Source of the DNA: Crotophaga sulcirostris
Lineage: Eukaryota; Chordata; Aves; Cuculiformes; Crotophagidae
Assembly (NCBI GenBank): GCA_013397455.1
Contig: VYZB01000335.1
Span: forward strand, 853,552 to 917,551
Length of the DNA: 64,000 nt
Direction: 5' to 3'
The notes under the pieces: generated by a model
The model's input: only the letters and a program-made list of their open reading frames with translations
What the model was told of the DNA's origin: nothing
Database searches by the model: none
Translations under genes and position numbers: made by a program
Shown here: in pieces, positions 12,001-24,300 of the stretch
Layout: every line of letters begins with the position of its first letter
Numbering within the stretch: the first letter of the stretch is position 1

Positions 12001-15000
12001 CTGAATGGGCTGAAAGCAGCATTGTGCAGATGTGGTAGCAGCAATTCCAGCTCCACAGTTTGTTCCACAGGGCTGGGCTAAGCCAGTTACACACACTCAG
12101 TGTTGCACTCCTATTCTCTCTCATTACCACAATGTGATTGATGACGTGACGATTCCAAAAATACAGAATCTGCTTTGACAGACTATTTGTAGCTATGGAA
12201 ATAGTGATGTCTCTGACAATTCACTACATATTTTTTTAAACAATTGTTGAGTGGGCATTCTGCTCATCAAAGGAGTTCTAGCAAGCCACCGCAGTTAATA
12301 TTAGAACATCTCTCAGGAAAAAAAAATAATTCAGAAAAACAAATCACTAAGACCTCTGCTAGGGCCAAGCATTTCTGATCTGGCTAATACAAAATCTGCC
12401 ATATTGACTAGCCCAAGAGTCCATTTGATCCACCACTCTGTTCCCTGTTGTACTGAGCAGTGAGTGCGTAGGAAGATAACAAGAGCTGGTCCTTCCTCCA
12501 GCATCTGGCCATAGGTAGCTTAGAAACTAAGTCAGAAAAATTAAATACCAGAATTCCACTGATTTTTCATTCAACAGTTTAAGGTAGATGTGAAGGTTTA
12601 AAGTGTTTACAACAGTCTAAAGGAAAAAGTGAGAAAGGAGACATAGTATTCTAGCTGCATCAGTATTCACATTTTTACTTCCTCTGCTCAAGCAGCAGAG
12701 GATCTGCACAGCTTGCATAGACTGCCACCTCTCTAGTATGCCAAATACTCTTCAAATATTTGCTTTTTAATCAACAAATTATTTTAGCTGGTCTGTTTAT
12801 CCTCTGTTTTTTTGAAAGCTCCTGATCTGCATTTGAATTATGAAAGCCTATAGCACTTTCAAATTTAGAATTGTATTTCTGAGCCACCTCTCTCAGCAAT
12901 TTCTACATTTCCTATTGCAATTCACAGAACTAATTATACTGCCCTGCCAATCCGTTTGCATTTCCCAGTTCACAATTCAAAGTAGTTTAATAAAAAATTA
13001 AGCAATGTTATCAGGTAATTCCTCTTGATATGAAGTGTACTGATTCCTTGTTACAATTTGGCATTGCTCTTGTGAAATCAGTAATAGCATTAGTCTTCCT
13101 CAGGAAAAAAAAAAAGAAAAAATATCGGTGATTTTGGATATTGAAATCAGATAAAAAGTGAATCTGTTAGGAAAAAAAAGGAAAGTAATAGTTGCGAAAG
13201 TTGAACAAATGTGAGTCCAAAACTATCTCAAAACATGATTTAATTCTTCCTTCTCTCTAAAGGCTAGCTGGATGCCCGCCAGATGTTGTCTAATGTGCTT
13301 GTGATCTGGCGAAGGTGATTCCAAACCAGGTCTGCTTCAGTGCTTTATTATTTTTATACTTGGACTTTTTTCCCCCAATATTTAACATAGATTTCCCTGA
13401 GTTCAAATTAAAGGCATGATTTCTTGTCCTACCTTTCATCATAACGTTGTCTCGTTAATCACCTTTTTCAGTACATCACTACACATTCAGAGACATCTAC
13501 AAGGAAGACTGGGCAAGAGGTTTAAAACAAATGCTCTTCTTCCACAAACCACATTTTCTAAGCCTCCTTTTAGTCTTGCTGCTTTCAGGAAGAATTACTT
13601 TTCTGTCTCTGTCCTGCCATCACACTAGGCTAAGCAGAACAACATAATTGCCTTCTGTGCCTTTCACAATATTCTTCAATGCATTTAGTTATTTATAACA
13701 TCATACTTGTGTTCCTGTTTATTGTAATTTCATATTATTCCTTGCAGCACTACTGGCCAGACAATTAGTCCCCATTTCGTATTTGTGCATTCAATGTCCT
13801 TGTTATTTTATAAGCACCATTTTTATTCCATGATTCTGGTTATTGCTACTTATATTGACTAGCTCTTGGGGCAAAATCCCACTCATCTTCTTGCATTTAT
13901 TCCTTCTACTTTGGTAACATCTTTTTAGGAATGACTGATTAGTTTTTCCCTAGATTATATATTCTTTTGTGGGAGAGCATTTAAAAAAACGTTTGCTACA
14001 AAATAACATGCCTACTATTTATTTCCCCTTCATCCATTAAAACAGCTGTTCTACCAAAGAATAAAATGAAATTATTTGACATACACTCTTGACAAATTTG
14101 TGTTTGCTGTTCATAGGTGATGCTGGGTGTTTATTTGTAAACACTCCCTGGATTAATACCGTTTTGTCATTTGTTATTTATCTAATGGCTCTCTGGATGT
14201 TGAGTTGAGTCTGATGGACTCAGAATTTCCTCTTACCTCCTGGTATCCTCCTAGGTAGGGCAGTGAGGGAGGAAATATAGGTAATTTTTTTGCATTAAGA
14301 CCTCCACACATACATACACATTTGTCATTCAGGACCAATTTGGTCTCTATTTTCCAGGGAATCCACTGAGATAATTGTTGCTGATATGTCAAAGAAGGTA
14401 TTCCTTGAATATTTCTAAACAGAACTGAAAAACAGCCTGGAAATTATTTTCATTTAATAGTATACCACATCCTGAAGATACAGATGCAAAGATGCATGAT
14501 CTCTGAAAATACAGAGAATGAGAATTGCATGGGACCCAAGGGTAAGTTATTTTATCACTGTTAGCATTTTCTCCAGCATGCCAGTGCATATACAACATAT
14601 GCTTCCACTAGCTTTTATTTCTTTAAAAATAAACATGCAATTTTATCCCTAGCTTTGAACTAGTAATACATGAAAAGATATTTTGTTTTACTGCTAATAG
14701 CCTCCAAGTGTGAAAGCCCATGAAAATACTGCAGAGGTCACAATACAAAAAAAACTTTATACTGAAGGAGATTTTGTTTTGTGTATTTTCTTATCACTAC
14801 ATGCATTTGTACTTGATCATAAACATCTGCCCTTAAAGATCTTTTGTTTCCATGTTCTCCTTCTGTAGCCATCAGCAAATATTAAACAGGAAAGCTAGTT
14901 TGTGAACAAGTGGTTTAGCAATGTTTCACTTTGCTTCCCCCTGTACTTCCATGGTTTTCAAACAGTTTTTCCAATGTGTGTACTAATAACACTGAACAAG

Positions 15001-15151
15001 AGACATGTTTGTAAGGCAAGCGTGTGTCTGTCCAACCCTACGCCAGCAAAGTTGAACCTAGGCATGGGGCAGCCTTGGTGGTCTCTCTCATGTTCAGTCT
15101 GGTTCAGAAAGACCAGGTATCACAGGGGGGAAATCTACATCAGATCTTCTT
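9061..15151. other. Intergenic, no gene recognised
   Basis: About 6 kb of AT-rich sequence. An A/C-rich simple tract lies at about 10917-10955. Short open frames (10961-11323 minus, 11891-12130 minus) have no familiar domains. No RNA gene seen. Confidence 0.6.
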
Positions 15152-15266
15152 GAAAAGAAAAGAAAAGAAGGGAAATGAAAAGAAAAGAAGGAAAAGAAAA
15201 AAAAGGAAAAGGAAAAGGAAAAGGAAGAGGAAGAGGAAGAGGAAGAGGAAGAGGAAGAGGAAAGAA
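15152..15266 (+). repeat. Polypurine microsatellite (GAAAA)n-(GGAAAA)n-(GGAAGA)n
   Basis: A run of about 115 bases that is almost pure A and G on this strand, in three successive repeat units. The apparent Lys/Arg- and Ser/Phe-rich open frames here are artefacts of the repeat. Confidence 0.95.
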
Positions 15267-15649
15267 TACAACAACTCCCAGCATTTGAAATTTCTCCTTT
15301 GTTTTGTGCTGGGTCTCTTTCTGTTTGTTTCCCAGGCAACTTCAGAGAGAGAGAAAAGATGTGATACAGTTATATATATATGTTCAAACAAAACTCAAGA
15401 TCAATTCTTTATAATAAATTGGAATTAGAAGAACCTGAAGATGCAATTTGACATTAATAAAATTAATGGCAACTTTGTGTAAAATAATTGGCACAGATTC
15501 ATCCAGAAACGTGTTTTTTCCACGTTTTTCCAAGGGGGGTAGGCGTATTGTTGCTCCTATCGAGGAACTTCTGTATGAATTCTCCATGCCCAGCAAAGAA
15601 CATATGTATAACGATAAAGATACAAATAAACACTTCTCTGCTGTTATGT

Positions 15650-16527
15650 AGGACAGGTCACAGTGCCTGGTGCAGGGTTGCTTCGGCATTGCAAAAAGCT
15701 TGCAAACGCATGGGCCATCCAGAGGGACCTTGACAGGCTTGAGAGGTGGGCTTGTGCAAACCAGATGAAGTTCAACAAGGCCAACTGCAAGGTCCTTCAC
15801 CTGGGGCGGGGCAATCCCAAGGACAATTACAGGCTGAGCAGAGAATGGATTGAGAGCAGCCCTGAAGAGAAGGATTTGGTGGTGCTGGTGGATGACAAGC
15901 TCAAAATGAGCTGGCAATGTGCATTTGCAGCCCAGGTGGCCAACAATATCCTGGGCTGCATGGAAAGAAGTGTGGCCAGCAGGGTGTGGGATGTGATTCT
16001 GCCCCTCTACTCTACTAATCATGAGACCTCACCTGCAGTACTGCATTCAGTTCTGGAGCCCTCAGCACAGGAAGGACATGGATCTGTTAGAGTGAGTCCA
16101 GATGAGGACCACGAAGATGGTCATAGCAGGGGAGTACCTCTGCTATGAGGAAAGGCTGAGAGAGCTGGGCTTGTTCAGCCTGGAAAAGGGAAGGCTCTGG
16201 TGACATTATAGCGGCCTCCCAGTACCTGAAGGGGCTACAGGAAAGCTGGGGTCATTCTCAGAGAGTACAGTCAAAGGATGATAGGTAGTGGTTTTAAGCT
16301 GAAAGAGGGGAGATTTAAGATAAGGCATTAAGAAGTAATTTTTTACTGTGAGGTTGCCCAGAGAAGTCATGGAAGCACCCTCCCTGGAGCTGTTCAAGGT
16401 CAGGCTGGATGGGGCTTTGAGTAACCTGATCTAGTGGAAGGTGTCCCTGCCCACGGCATGGGAGTTGGAACTGGATGATCTTTAGGGTCCTTCCCAACCC
16501 AAACTATTCTGTGATTGATTCTATGAT
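15650..16527 (+). mobile_element. CR1 LINE fragment, 3' part, sense
   Basis: Contains eroded end-of-ORF2 coding sequence with blocks such as DRLERWACANQMKFNKANCK and VLHLGRGNP, typical of CR1 reverse transcriptase C-terminal sequence, then the 3' UTR. It ends with ACTGGATGATCTTTAGGGTC and ATTCTGTGATTGATTCTATG, the CR1 terminal repeats. Frameshifts and stops make it inactive. Confidence 0.92.
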
Positions 16528-16679
16528 GAAACGCACTGGTAGCCACTCAGAGCTGCCCTGGCTGCACCAAGAGCTGGTAGCCTCGCCGTCCCCAGCAACT
16601 GCAGGCGATCATCGCCAGCCTGGCAGGCACTCGGAGGGCAGGTGGTCACTCCTTTCATTTGGCTCTGCTCAATAATTGC

Positions 16680-16901
16680 TCTGCTCTGCACTGGTGCAGC
16701 CCTACCCCGAGTATTGCGTGCAATTTGGGGCACTGAAGTATAGAATGGATATCAAAGTACTGGATAGTTTTCAGAGGAGGCCACAAAGTTGGTGAAGGGT
16801 CTAGAGGGGAAGCCATATGAGGAGTGGCTGAAGTCACTTGGTCTGTTCAGCCTGGAGAAGAGGAGATGGAGGGGAGAACTCATCACAGTCTACAGCTCAT
16901 A
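16680..16901 (+). mobile_element. CR1 LINE fragment, sense
   Basis: Contains AGAGGAGGCCACAAAGTTGG-like sequence, GGTCTGTTCAGCCTGGAGAA and GAGGAGATGGAGGGGAGAAC, CR1 sequence before the 3' UTR. It is cut off where an oppositely oriented CR1 begins. Confidence 0.88.
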
Positions 16902-16902
16902 G

Positions 16903-17790
16903 AATCATAGAATTACATGAGTTGGAAGGGACCCACAAGGATCATTGAGTCCAACTCCCATCCCTGCATAGGACACTCCCAACATTCATACCATGTCTCT
17001 GAGGGTGTTGTCCAAATGCTTCTTGAATATTGCCGGGATTGGCACCGTGATTGCTTCCCTGGGGAGTTGTTCCAGTGTTCCACCACTCTCTGGGTGAAGA
17101 ATCTTTTCCTAATATCCAACCTAAACCTCACCTGGCACATCTTCCTGCCATTCCCTCTAGTCCTATCATAGGGCACCAGAGAGAAGAGGTCAGCACCTGT
17201 TTCTCCTTCTTCCTTTGTGAGAAGGTGGTAAACAGCTACGAGATCCCCTCTCAGTCTCCTCTTTTCCAGGCTGAACAGACCAAGTGCCTTAAGCTGCTCC
17301 TCATACGACTTCCCCTCTAGACCCTTCACCAGCTTTGTGGCCTCCTCTGGACACTCTCCAGTAGTTTTATGTCCTTTTTATACTGCAGCACCCAAACTGC
17401 ACACAGCACTCAAGGTGGGGCCGCACCAGTGCAGAGTAGAGCGGGACAATCACCCCCCTCGCCCGGCTGGCAATGCTGTGCTTGTTGCACCCCAGGACAT
17501 GGTTGGCCCTCTTGGCTGCCAGGGCTCACTGTTGGCTCATGTTCAACTTGCTGTTGACCAGATCCCTCTCCGCAGGGTTGCTCTCCAGCCTCTCACACAC
17601 CAGTCTATTCATATATCCAGGGTTGCTGTGTACCAGGTGTAGAACCTGGCACTCGTCCTTGTTAAAATTCATGCAGTTGGCGATTGCCCAGCTCTCCAAT
17701 CTGTGCAGATCCCTCTGCAGGGCCTCTTTGCCCCTGAAAGTGTTGACAGCTCTTCCCGGTTTTGTGTCACTGGCAAACTTCCTCACAAGA
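16903..17790 (-). mobile_element. CR1 LINE copy, antisense
   Basis: The minus-strand element starts (plus-strand right end) in reverse-transcriptase-derived sequence, read on the minus strand as CMNFNKDECQVLHLVHSNPG. It passes through AGGCTGAACAGACCAAGTGC (plus strand) and ends in TCATAGAATTACATGAGTTG at 16905. About 890 bp, with disrupted frames. Confidence 0.92.
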
Positions 17791-18075
17791 GGAGGAGTAG
17801 CAGGCACTGGTCTCTTCCCTCTGCTGACCAGTGCCAGGACCAGAGGGAATGTCAGGAAGATGTGCCAGGGGAGGGTTAGGTTGGATATTAGGGAAAGGTT
17901 CTTCACCCAGAGGGTGGTGGAGCACTGGCACAGCTCCCCAGGGAAGCAGTTACAGCGCCAATACTGACAATACTGGACAACACACTCAGACACACGGTGT
18001 GAGTGTTGGGGTTGTCCTGTGCAGGGACAGGAGTTGGACTCGATGATCCCTGTGGGTCCCGTCCAACCCAGGTCA
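17790..18075 (+). mobile_element. CR1 LINE 3' tail, sense, abutting the DYNLT3 promoter
   Basis: 3' UTR portion with GGTTGGATATTAGGGAAAGG, TTCTTCACCCAGAGGGTGGT and GAGTTGGACTCGATGATCCC. It is an inverted counterpart of 16918-17160 and ends about 150 bp before the DYNLT3 ATG. Confidence 0.9.
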
Positions 18076-18077
18076 CC

Positions 18078-18310
18078 CTGTGGCCCTGACCCTGCCTGCC
18101 ACGCCCGCCCCCAGGCTCCGGCGCGCGGGAGGAGGGGCCGCGGGAGCCCCGCCCGGTGCGGGGCGGGAGGAGGAGCCGCGCAGGACCGGCAGCCGCTGCC
18201 GGAACCGCCGCCGCCCGCGCCGGGGCCATGGAGGAGTTTCACCCCCACAACGACGAGGTAAGGGGCGAGGGGCTGTGCCCGGGCTCCCCCGCCCGGCCCC
18301 GGTCTGTACT
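18078..18310 (+). promoter_or_regulatory. DYNLT3: CpG island promoter of DYNLT3
   Basis: Very GC- and CpG-rich block around exon 1. It has GC-box (Sp1-type) motifs: CCCCGCCC at 18147-18154 and GGGGCGGG at 18160-18167, which together make a short inverted repeat. I see no TATA box, consistent with a broad housekeeping-type promoter. Its upstream edge abuts the 3' tail of a CR1 element at about 18075, so the unique promoter sequence before the ATG is only about 150 bp. The transcription start is not determined. Confidence 0.75.
18228..18257 (+). CDS. DYNLT3: DYNLT3 coding exon 1
   Basis: Codons 1-10 ([10 protein letters not shown]). Donor GTAAGG follows GAG at 18257, so the intron is phase 0. 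The exon sits in the CpG-rich promoter block. Confidence 0.93.
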
Positions 18311-21300
18311 GGATATAGTTGGGGTAATTTCTGAACAGCTCCTCCTCAGTCAGAAACGCCATGATATCAGGAAACCTCCGTCCTATCTGTAAACACCGTA
18401 GGAAGAAATTAATCATTCCCTGCTCTTTTGTAGAGTCTGCTGAAGTCTTCGAGGCAGCCGCCTTTATTCAGTGCTTGTTCGTGACCACCTGGGTGAAGTT
18501 AGAGGTTGGGGGAAAAGGGGATGAATGAAATGAAGTCCTTGTTTGACAAAAAGTAGTGTGATCTTTCTATATATACCTTGTCGCACACACACATATTTTT
18601 TATAAATACGTTCATCCCTTTTATTTGTCCGTTTCCCGAACAATTTTGAGTCACGCGTAGATAATGCCGTTCATTTACAATTTCATTTCTCGTTGCTAAT
18701 CTCCACTGAAATCAATGTCTGGGACTCGAACCCGGGGCTCCAGCAGCGCTGGTTGCACACAGGTATCCTGGGCAGAGAGAACACAATTCAGCATTTAGAT
18801 ATCAGCCCGCGTTAGCGACACGGGTAGGGAACAGCAGGGCTGCTGCCCGCCCGCAGCCCCCGTCCCGGCTGAGTCCCCGCGGCAGGGGCGGGCGGCGCTG
18901 CCCCTGCCCTGCCCTGCCCTGCCCTGCCCTGCCTTGCCCGGGGACCCGGGACCCGTGGCGGCGCCCCCTCGTGCGGGTGCCCCCGCCTGGCCCTGCCTCG
19001 GAGTGCTGGGTGGGAGCGGTGTCCCGGGCTGCCGCCGCCCGCCGTGGGGCTCTCGGCCTGCGGCCATTTTCCTTACGTCACCCCGGTACCGAAAATGCCG
19101 GCAAATAAACTCGCCCAGACCCGGTCTGGAGTTTTACAAAGCGCTGGGCGCGTGAGGGAATGATTTCCCTCAGTCATGGGTAACGAGACAAGAGCTGGGG
19201 ACTGAATGTGTTTCCCCACTCACACGCATATGTGTAAATTTTCCCGGAAATATTATGCATAGTCTATTACATTACAAGGAGTAATTTTAATGTTATTATG
19301 AACTTTACAACAGCCAGGTCTCTGCTAATTGGAGCTTTGGAGCCAGCTCTGTCTGACCTTGCAGTTTAGACAGGGAAAGGCTGCAAACAGAGGTGATTAT
19401 AGAAGAAGACACGTCTGTTCAGCACAGACCATACTTAACACAAGGTGTTATCATTTCTTTCTGAACACTGCCTGGAAAAACATTGTTTGAAAAAAAAAAC
19501 CATGCTATAAAGAAGACATGCTATCAGAGGGACATTCTGTCTGCCTTTCAAAAAAATGCAATTACTTAGATGAAACATAACTCTACTTTAGCCTAAATCA
19601 AAATATTCCACTTTTTGTAATAGTAACTACTTCTTGTATCAATCCCTGGAAAATAAATCCAACAACAAGAAGTGCTGGGCATAGTCTGGGCCCCTCAGTT
19701 TGAGAAAGATGTCAAGACACTGGAGTGTGTCCAGAGGAGAGCAACGAAGATGGTGAAGGGTTTGGAGCACAAGCCCTACAAGGAGCGACAGAGGGAGCTC
19801 GGCTTGTTTAGCCTGAAAAAGAGGAGGCTCAGTTGCTCTCTACAACTACCTAAAAGGAGGTTGTAGTCACGCAGGGATTGGTCTCTTCTCTCAGGTACCA
19901 GAGACAGAACTAGAGGACATAGACTCAAGCTTCGTCAGGGGAGATTTAGTCTTGATATTAGGAAAAAGTTCTTTACTGAAAGGGTAATTGGCCATTGGAA
20001 TGCGCTGCCCAGGGAGGTGGTGGAGTCACCAACCCTGGAGGTGCTTAAGAGGAGGTTGGATGAGGCACTCAGTGCCATGGTTTAGATGATGGGTTGGTGT
20101 TGGTGTTGGGTTATAGGTTGGACTCAGTGATCTCAGAGGTCCTTTCCAACCTTGTAAAATACTGTGATACAGTGATACTGTCTGCGCTGCAGGGTGGTCC
20201 CTGCCAGCCCTGACTGAGGAGCCTTGCCCTCCTCAGAGGGCATTACTTGGCATCTGTAGCCACTAATTTGCATTAAAAAAACCTCTTACAAATGTTATTG
20301 GCCTTGAGGTTTCAGCCTTTGCCCATGTGTTTGAAATTGAGGGATTCCAAGGAGGCAGGTGGCACAACCACAAGTGCTGTGTTTGCTTTGGAAGTCAAGC
20401 AAAACACTGGTGAGTAGAAAAGAGCAGAAAATAGGAGGCATTAAAACTTGCAAGCTTTTCCTGTGCTTGGCAATGTTACTTAGGTAGGCTAACGGCTATA
20501 GAAACCAGTCTTTCTGAGACAAGAGTTAGGAAACCTTGTGTTACCATCTGGCACCATGATGTAACCCATGGGTTAATAAGTCTAACTTTGTCTTGGAGAA
20601 TATTCTCATGACAAGTATAGAGAGTGGTGGGATTTAATCTTTACAGAAAATGTAATTTGAACCTGTTTCCATGCTCACTGAGACCCAAGCTTTTTGGACC
20701 CACTCAAATGTGACTTGCAAAACAATAATAAATAACATATGTACAAGGCTGGGGAAAAAGGTAAATTTTTAGAATTATGCTAACAGACTACACAATGCAA
20801 ATAACCACACGTGGGGCCTGATCCTTGTGTGTTATTAGGAATAAAAATGCATCATTTGTTTACTTTTCTATCAGAAATAATAATAATTCATTATTGTTAC
20901 AGATGATCTTCAATGCTGATGAGGCTCACAACATAGTTAAAGAGGTAGGTTTTAGCTAACAGCTGTGTTTCAAAGCAAATCTTTACCTTGCACTCCAGTG
21001 AAAGCAGTTACTTCCATTGACCATCCCAGAGATACTTACATTAAACTATTATTTGTATCAAGTAAAGATGGAGTTTAATTTGGAGCTGCTTTAAACTTCA
21101 TCTAATTGTTGTCTTGAACTACCTGAAGAAAAGAAGGTTGATGAGAGAAGAGACAGACAGAATTCACATTACAGTGGAAAGATGAGGGGCAGCAGTCACA
21201 AGTTGCAAACGAAATTCACTCTGGTTTTATTTTTCCCCCCTCTATGCAGTTAGAGAGTATTTAATCACTAGAAAGGTCACAGGGAGAGCTCATGGAGTCT

Positions 21301-24300
21301 CCATCCTTAAAAGATTTTTAAAATTTGACTGGACAAGGCCTTGAACAACAAACTTGGAATTTAGCTTTGGCTTGAGCAGGAGGTTGCACCATGTGAGCTT
21401 GTTAGTCTAGCAGTGCTTTTGAAAAACAGTTTTCACACAAAAAGAGCAGCCTGAAAGTGAGGAGCCTGGTGGTCTAAATTAGATACCGAGTAACTGGAAA
21501 GTGATTAATGAAGGGTCTGTGGCATACAGATGCTATCAGGTTTTGCAAGGAAATATTGTTTTGAGAAAGAAATTTCTAGAGGGGCTCTGCAGGTCCTTTT
21601 CCACCTGCCCTGTCTTGAAGGGAAAGTGCTAGACTTCTAGAGCTGCTCCAGTACACAACAGCAAGCTCTTAGGTGTCAGATAAATAACAATTCAACCCTT
21701 TATGTAACTGTCCCTGCCTTTAAAGGCCAAATGCGGTATGACAGAGTCTCTTCACTTTCACAGCAGGCACCAAACTTAACCAAGCCGAGGAGTTCTAGCA
21801 CTGGGTACATTTCTGGAAGGACCAAAATCCCAAGGGATCTTCTTGTCCCTCTGCTGTCTTCTATTCTGTTTTGTGAATGTTTGTTTCCATTGAGTCCTTT
21901 GTCCTGCTCTGTACACTATGATCAGAACTATTTGAGCTTAAAAAAGATCTGGAGCACAGAAGTCTTACATAGCCCGTTAGTGGGTGGTAAGTGCATAGGA
22001 TTCGTTTTACTGAATCAGAGGAGAACATAGTTTTGTTTTACTTACCTTTTCCAGGTGTGCATTCCCTAACCAAATGTCTCCATTCTAAGAAGTATCCATC
22101 AGCAATTAATTCTGAGTTTCTTAGGAGCAGAGAATGCAATTTGAGAGTTACAATTAAAGGGAAGACTTTCTGTTTAGTAGTTCTCAGTTTAAGTAAGGGC
22201 TGTCCATAGTGTAGCTGTGGGAGAACAGGTAATTTTTAAGCTATTGTGGTATTTCTTGTGCTGCAAAATACAACCCTTGAGTATCTCTCGCTTTTCTGTC
22301 TTCCTCATCTTTTAAGGTGGGGTATGATTTTCACTGTTGTGGCTCTGGCTCTCTGAAGATTTTGGTATATTGCTTACAGGCTCTGAAAGGCTGGCCAGCC
22401 CAAGCTGACATTATTGATTCAAGTTGTACCATTTCCAATTCAGCAGCTTCTAAAAGCCAAGCTGGAGTAGGCAGTCATTAGGATCAGTGGGATGTGTTAA
22501 TATCTTCATAGGTAAATAGATCCATTCACTTAACTTGGTACTTAAAGCATATGGCTACGGTCTTACCTACCAGAAATGTTTGATCAGAGTCTAATTTTTC
22601 TCCATGTACTAATGTGGTAAATATGTACTAAAGATGAGTTTCTGAGAAGGCTCATTTTACTTCCCATTCAGCAACTGATACCTCATGGTTTAAGTGATAT
22701 AAAGTAATCCTGTTGCCAGACAAAATTCCTGAGATTATGCGATATATTTTAAGCCTTTACATTCTGAAGTATGTTTACTGTAACTGTTTTTTTGTCTATT
22801 TTAGTGCATAGAAAGTGTTCTAGGCAAGGCAGACTATAATCACAACAAAGTCAACCAGTGGACTGCTGCTATAGTAGAACAGTCACTGACACATCTGGTA
22901 AAACTTGGAAAAACATATAAGTACATTGGTAAGTACAAGTAGTCATACTTTTACTACATACAGTCACAATAAATAAGTGCTGAAAGGTTCATTTGAATGC
23001 AGTGTTATGTTCAATATAAGGTTTTAAACTATAAACAAAGCAGAGCAGATACCTGAACTCTTCTGTTATGTAGATTTTTAGTAATACCTGCTGAGAAACC
23101 GTGGCAGTTTCACATGGGCTAAGCACGCTAGCAATACGTAGCACAGAAGATGACATATTACTGTCATGGTTTAGCCCTGACCTGGCTAATTTTGGCAACT
23201 AAAACCGTGCAGTTGGGCTCCCAAATTCCCTTGTCCCCGACCCCCAGGGAAAGGAAAATGAGAGGAAAAAGGCTTGCAGGTTGGAAACTAAAACTACACC
23301 ATGATGATGATGATAATAATAATAAAGTAATGAAATATGTACAAATACCTGAGATCTTTCCCCTACTCCACCCGTCGATGACTGTACATCAGCACAATAG
23401 TGTAGAGCAGACAGGAGGGAATGGGTCCACATCTAGGAAGGAGCTGAACTCAGGAACTGTATTCAGGAACACACGGATCCAGAATCAGGAGCAATCAGGC
23501 CGACAAGGTCCTTACTGGATGTGTCCCATTTAAGAACAGCGTAAGACCCTTGTGATCTCTCAGTTTTATACTGATTATGACTTATATGGGATGGAATACT
23601 CTGTTGGTCAGATTAGGGTCATCTGTCCTGTCTGCCCCTCCCTGCAGGTGTGACCTTTTTTTGCTAGTTTGAGGATGGCCTTGGTTACTAGAGTAAGAAG
23701 TATAAACATTGGCCTTTTGCATACCAGTGTCCCATGTTATCACTCCTAGAGAAAAACTGTCTGAAAAACATGCAGTTAGCTTTCAGAAAATGAAGTTACT
23801 TAGACTAGGCTGAGCCAGAGTCAGGAAACTGACCCTAATTTAAGTCAAACAGTTACACAGTCTTTCCTGACTGTTAAGCAACCCAAAACTATCATATCAA
23901 TTCTTTGATATCTGTTTAGAAAATAAATTCTGTTTATCTTAAATAAAATTTTCAGTAGGATTAAGCTTCCTGTGAATACTGGCATTTGAAACACTTCAAT
24001 CATAGGCTAAGACATGTCCCATTATATTTATATGTGTATCTGTGGAAGGGAAATGGAAATAAGTAGACGTTTAACCCACTTTGGTCCTTGTGTGGAGTGT
24101 TGATGTAATAGCAAGTGTTTGCACTCTGTTCTGTTTTGAAAGTCTTGGATTCAGATTGCCACTGGTTTTATGACCGTCGCAAGTCAGTCTAGAAGTGCTG
24201 CATGTTACTAGAGTGTGGTTTCAGAGAGCGCTCATCCAGTACTTCTGGGAAACAGCTCTCTCATCAAGTGTGACTTCTGCTCTACCTTTGAGGACAGCAC

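Noticed and set aside
12380..12530. Possible ancient repeat (CCACTCTGTTCCCTGTTGTA region)
   Set aside because: Faintly repeat-like, but too eroded to assign without a library search.
15024..15428. Open frames rich in Lys/Arg (plus) and Ser/Phe (minus)
   Set aside because: They are translations of the polypurine microsatellite at 15152-15266, not proteins.
15663..16148. 161-codon open frame with reverse-transcriptase-like residues
   Set aside because: It is eroded CR1 ORF2 C-terminal sequence, annotated as a mobile element rather than a gene.
17526..18416. 296-codon minus-strand frame
   Set aside because: It fuses the antisense DYNLT3 promoter with CR1-derived sequence; only the short segment within the duplication is discussed as possibly interesting.
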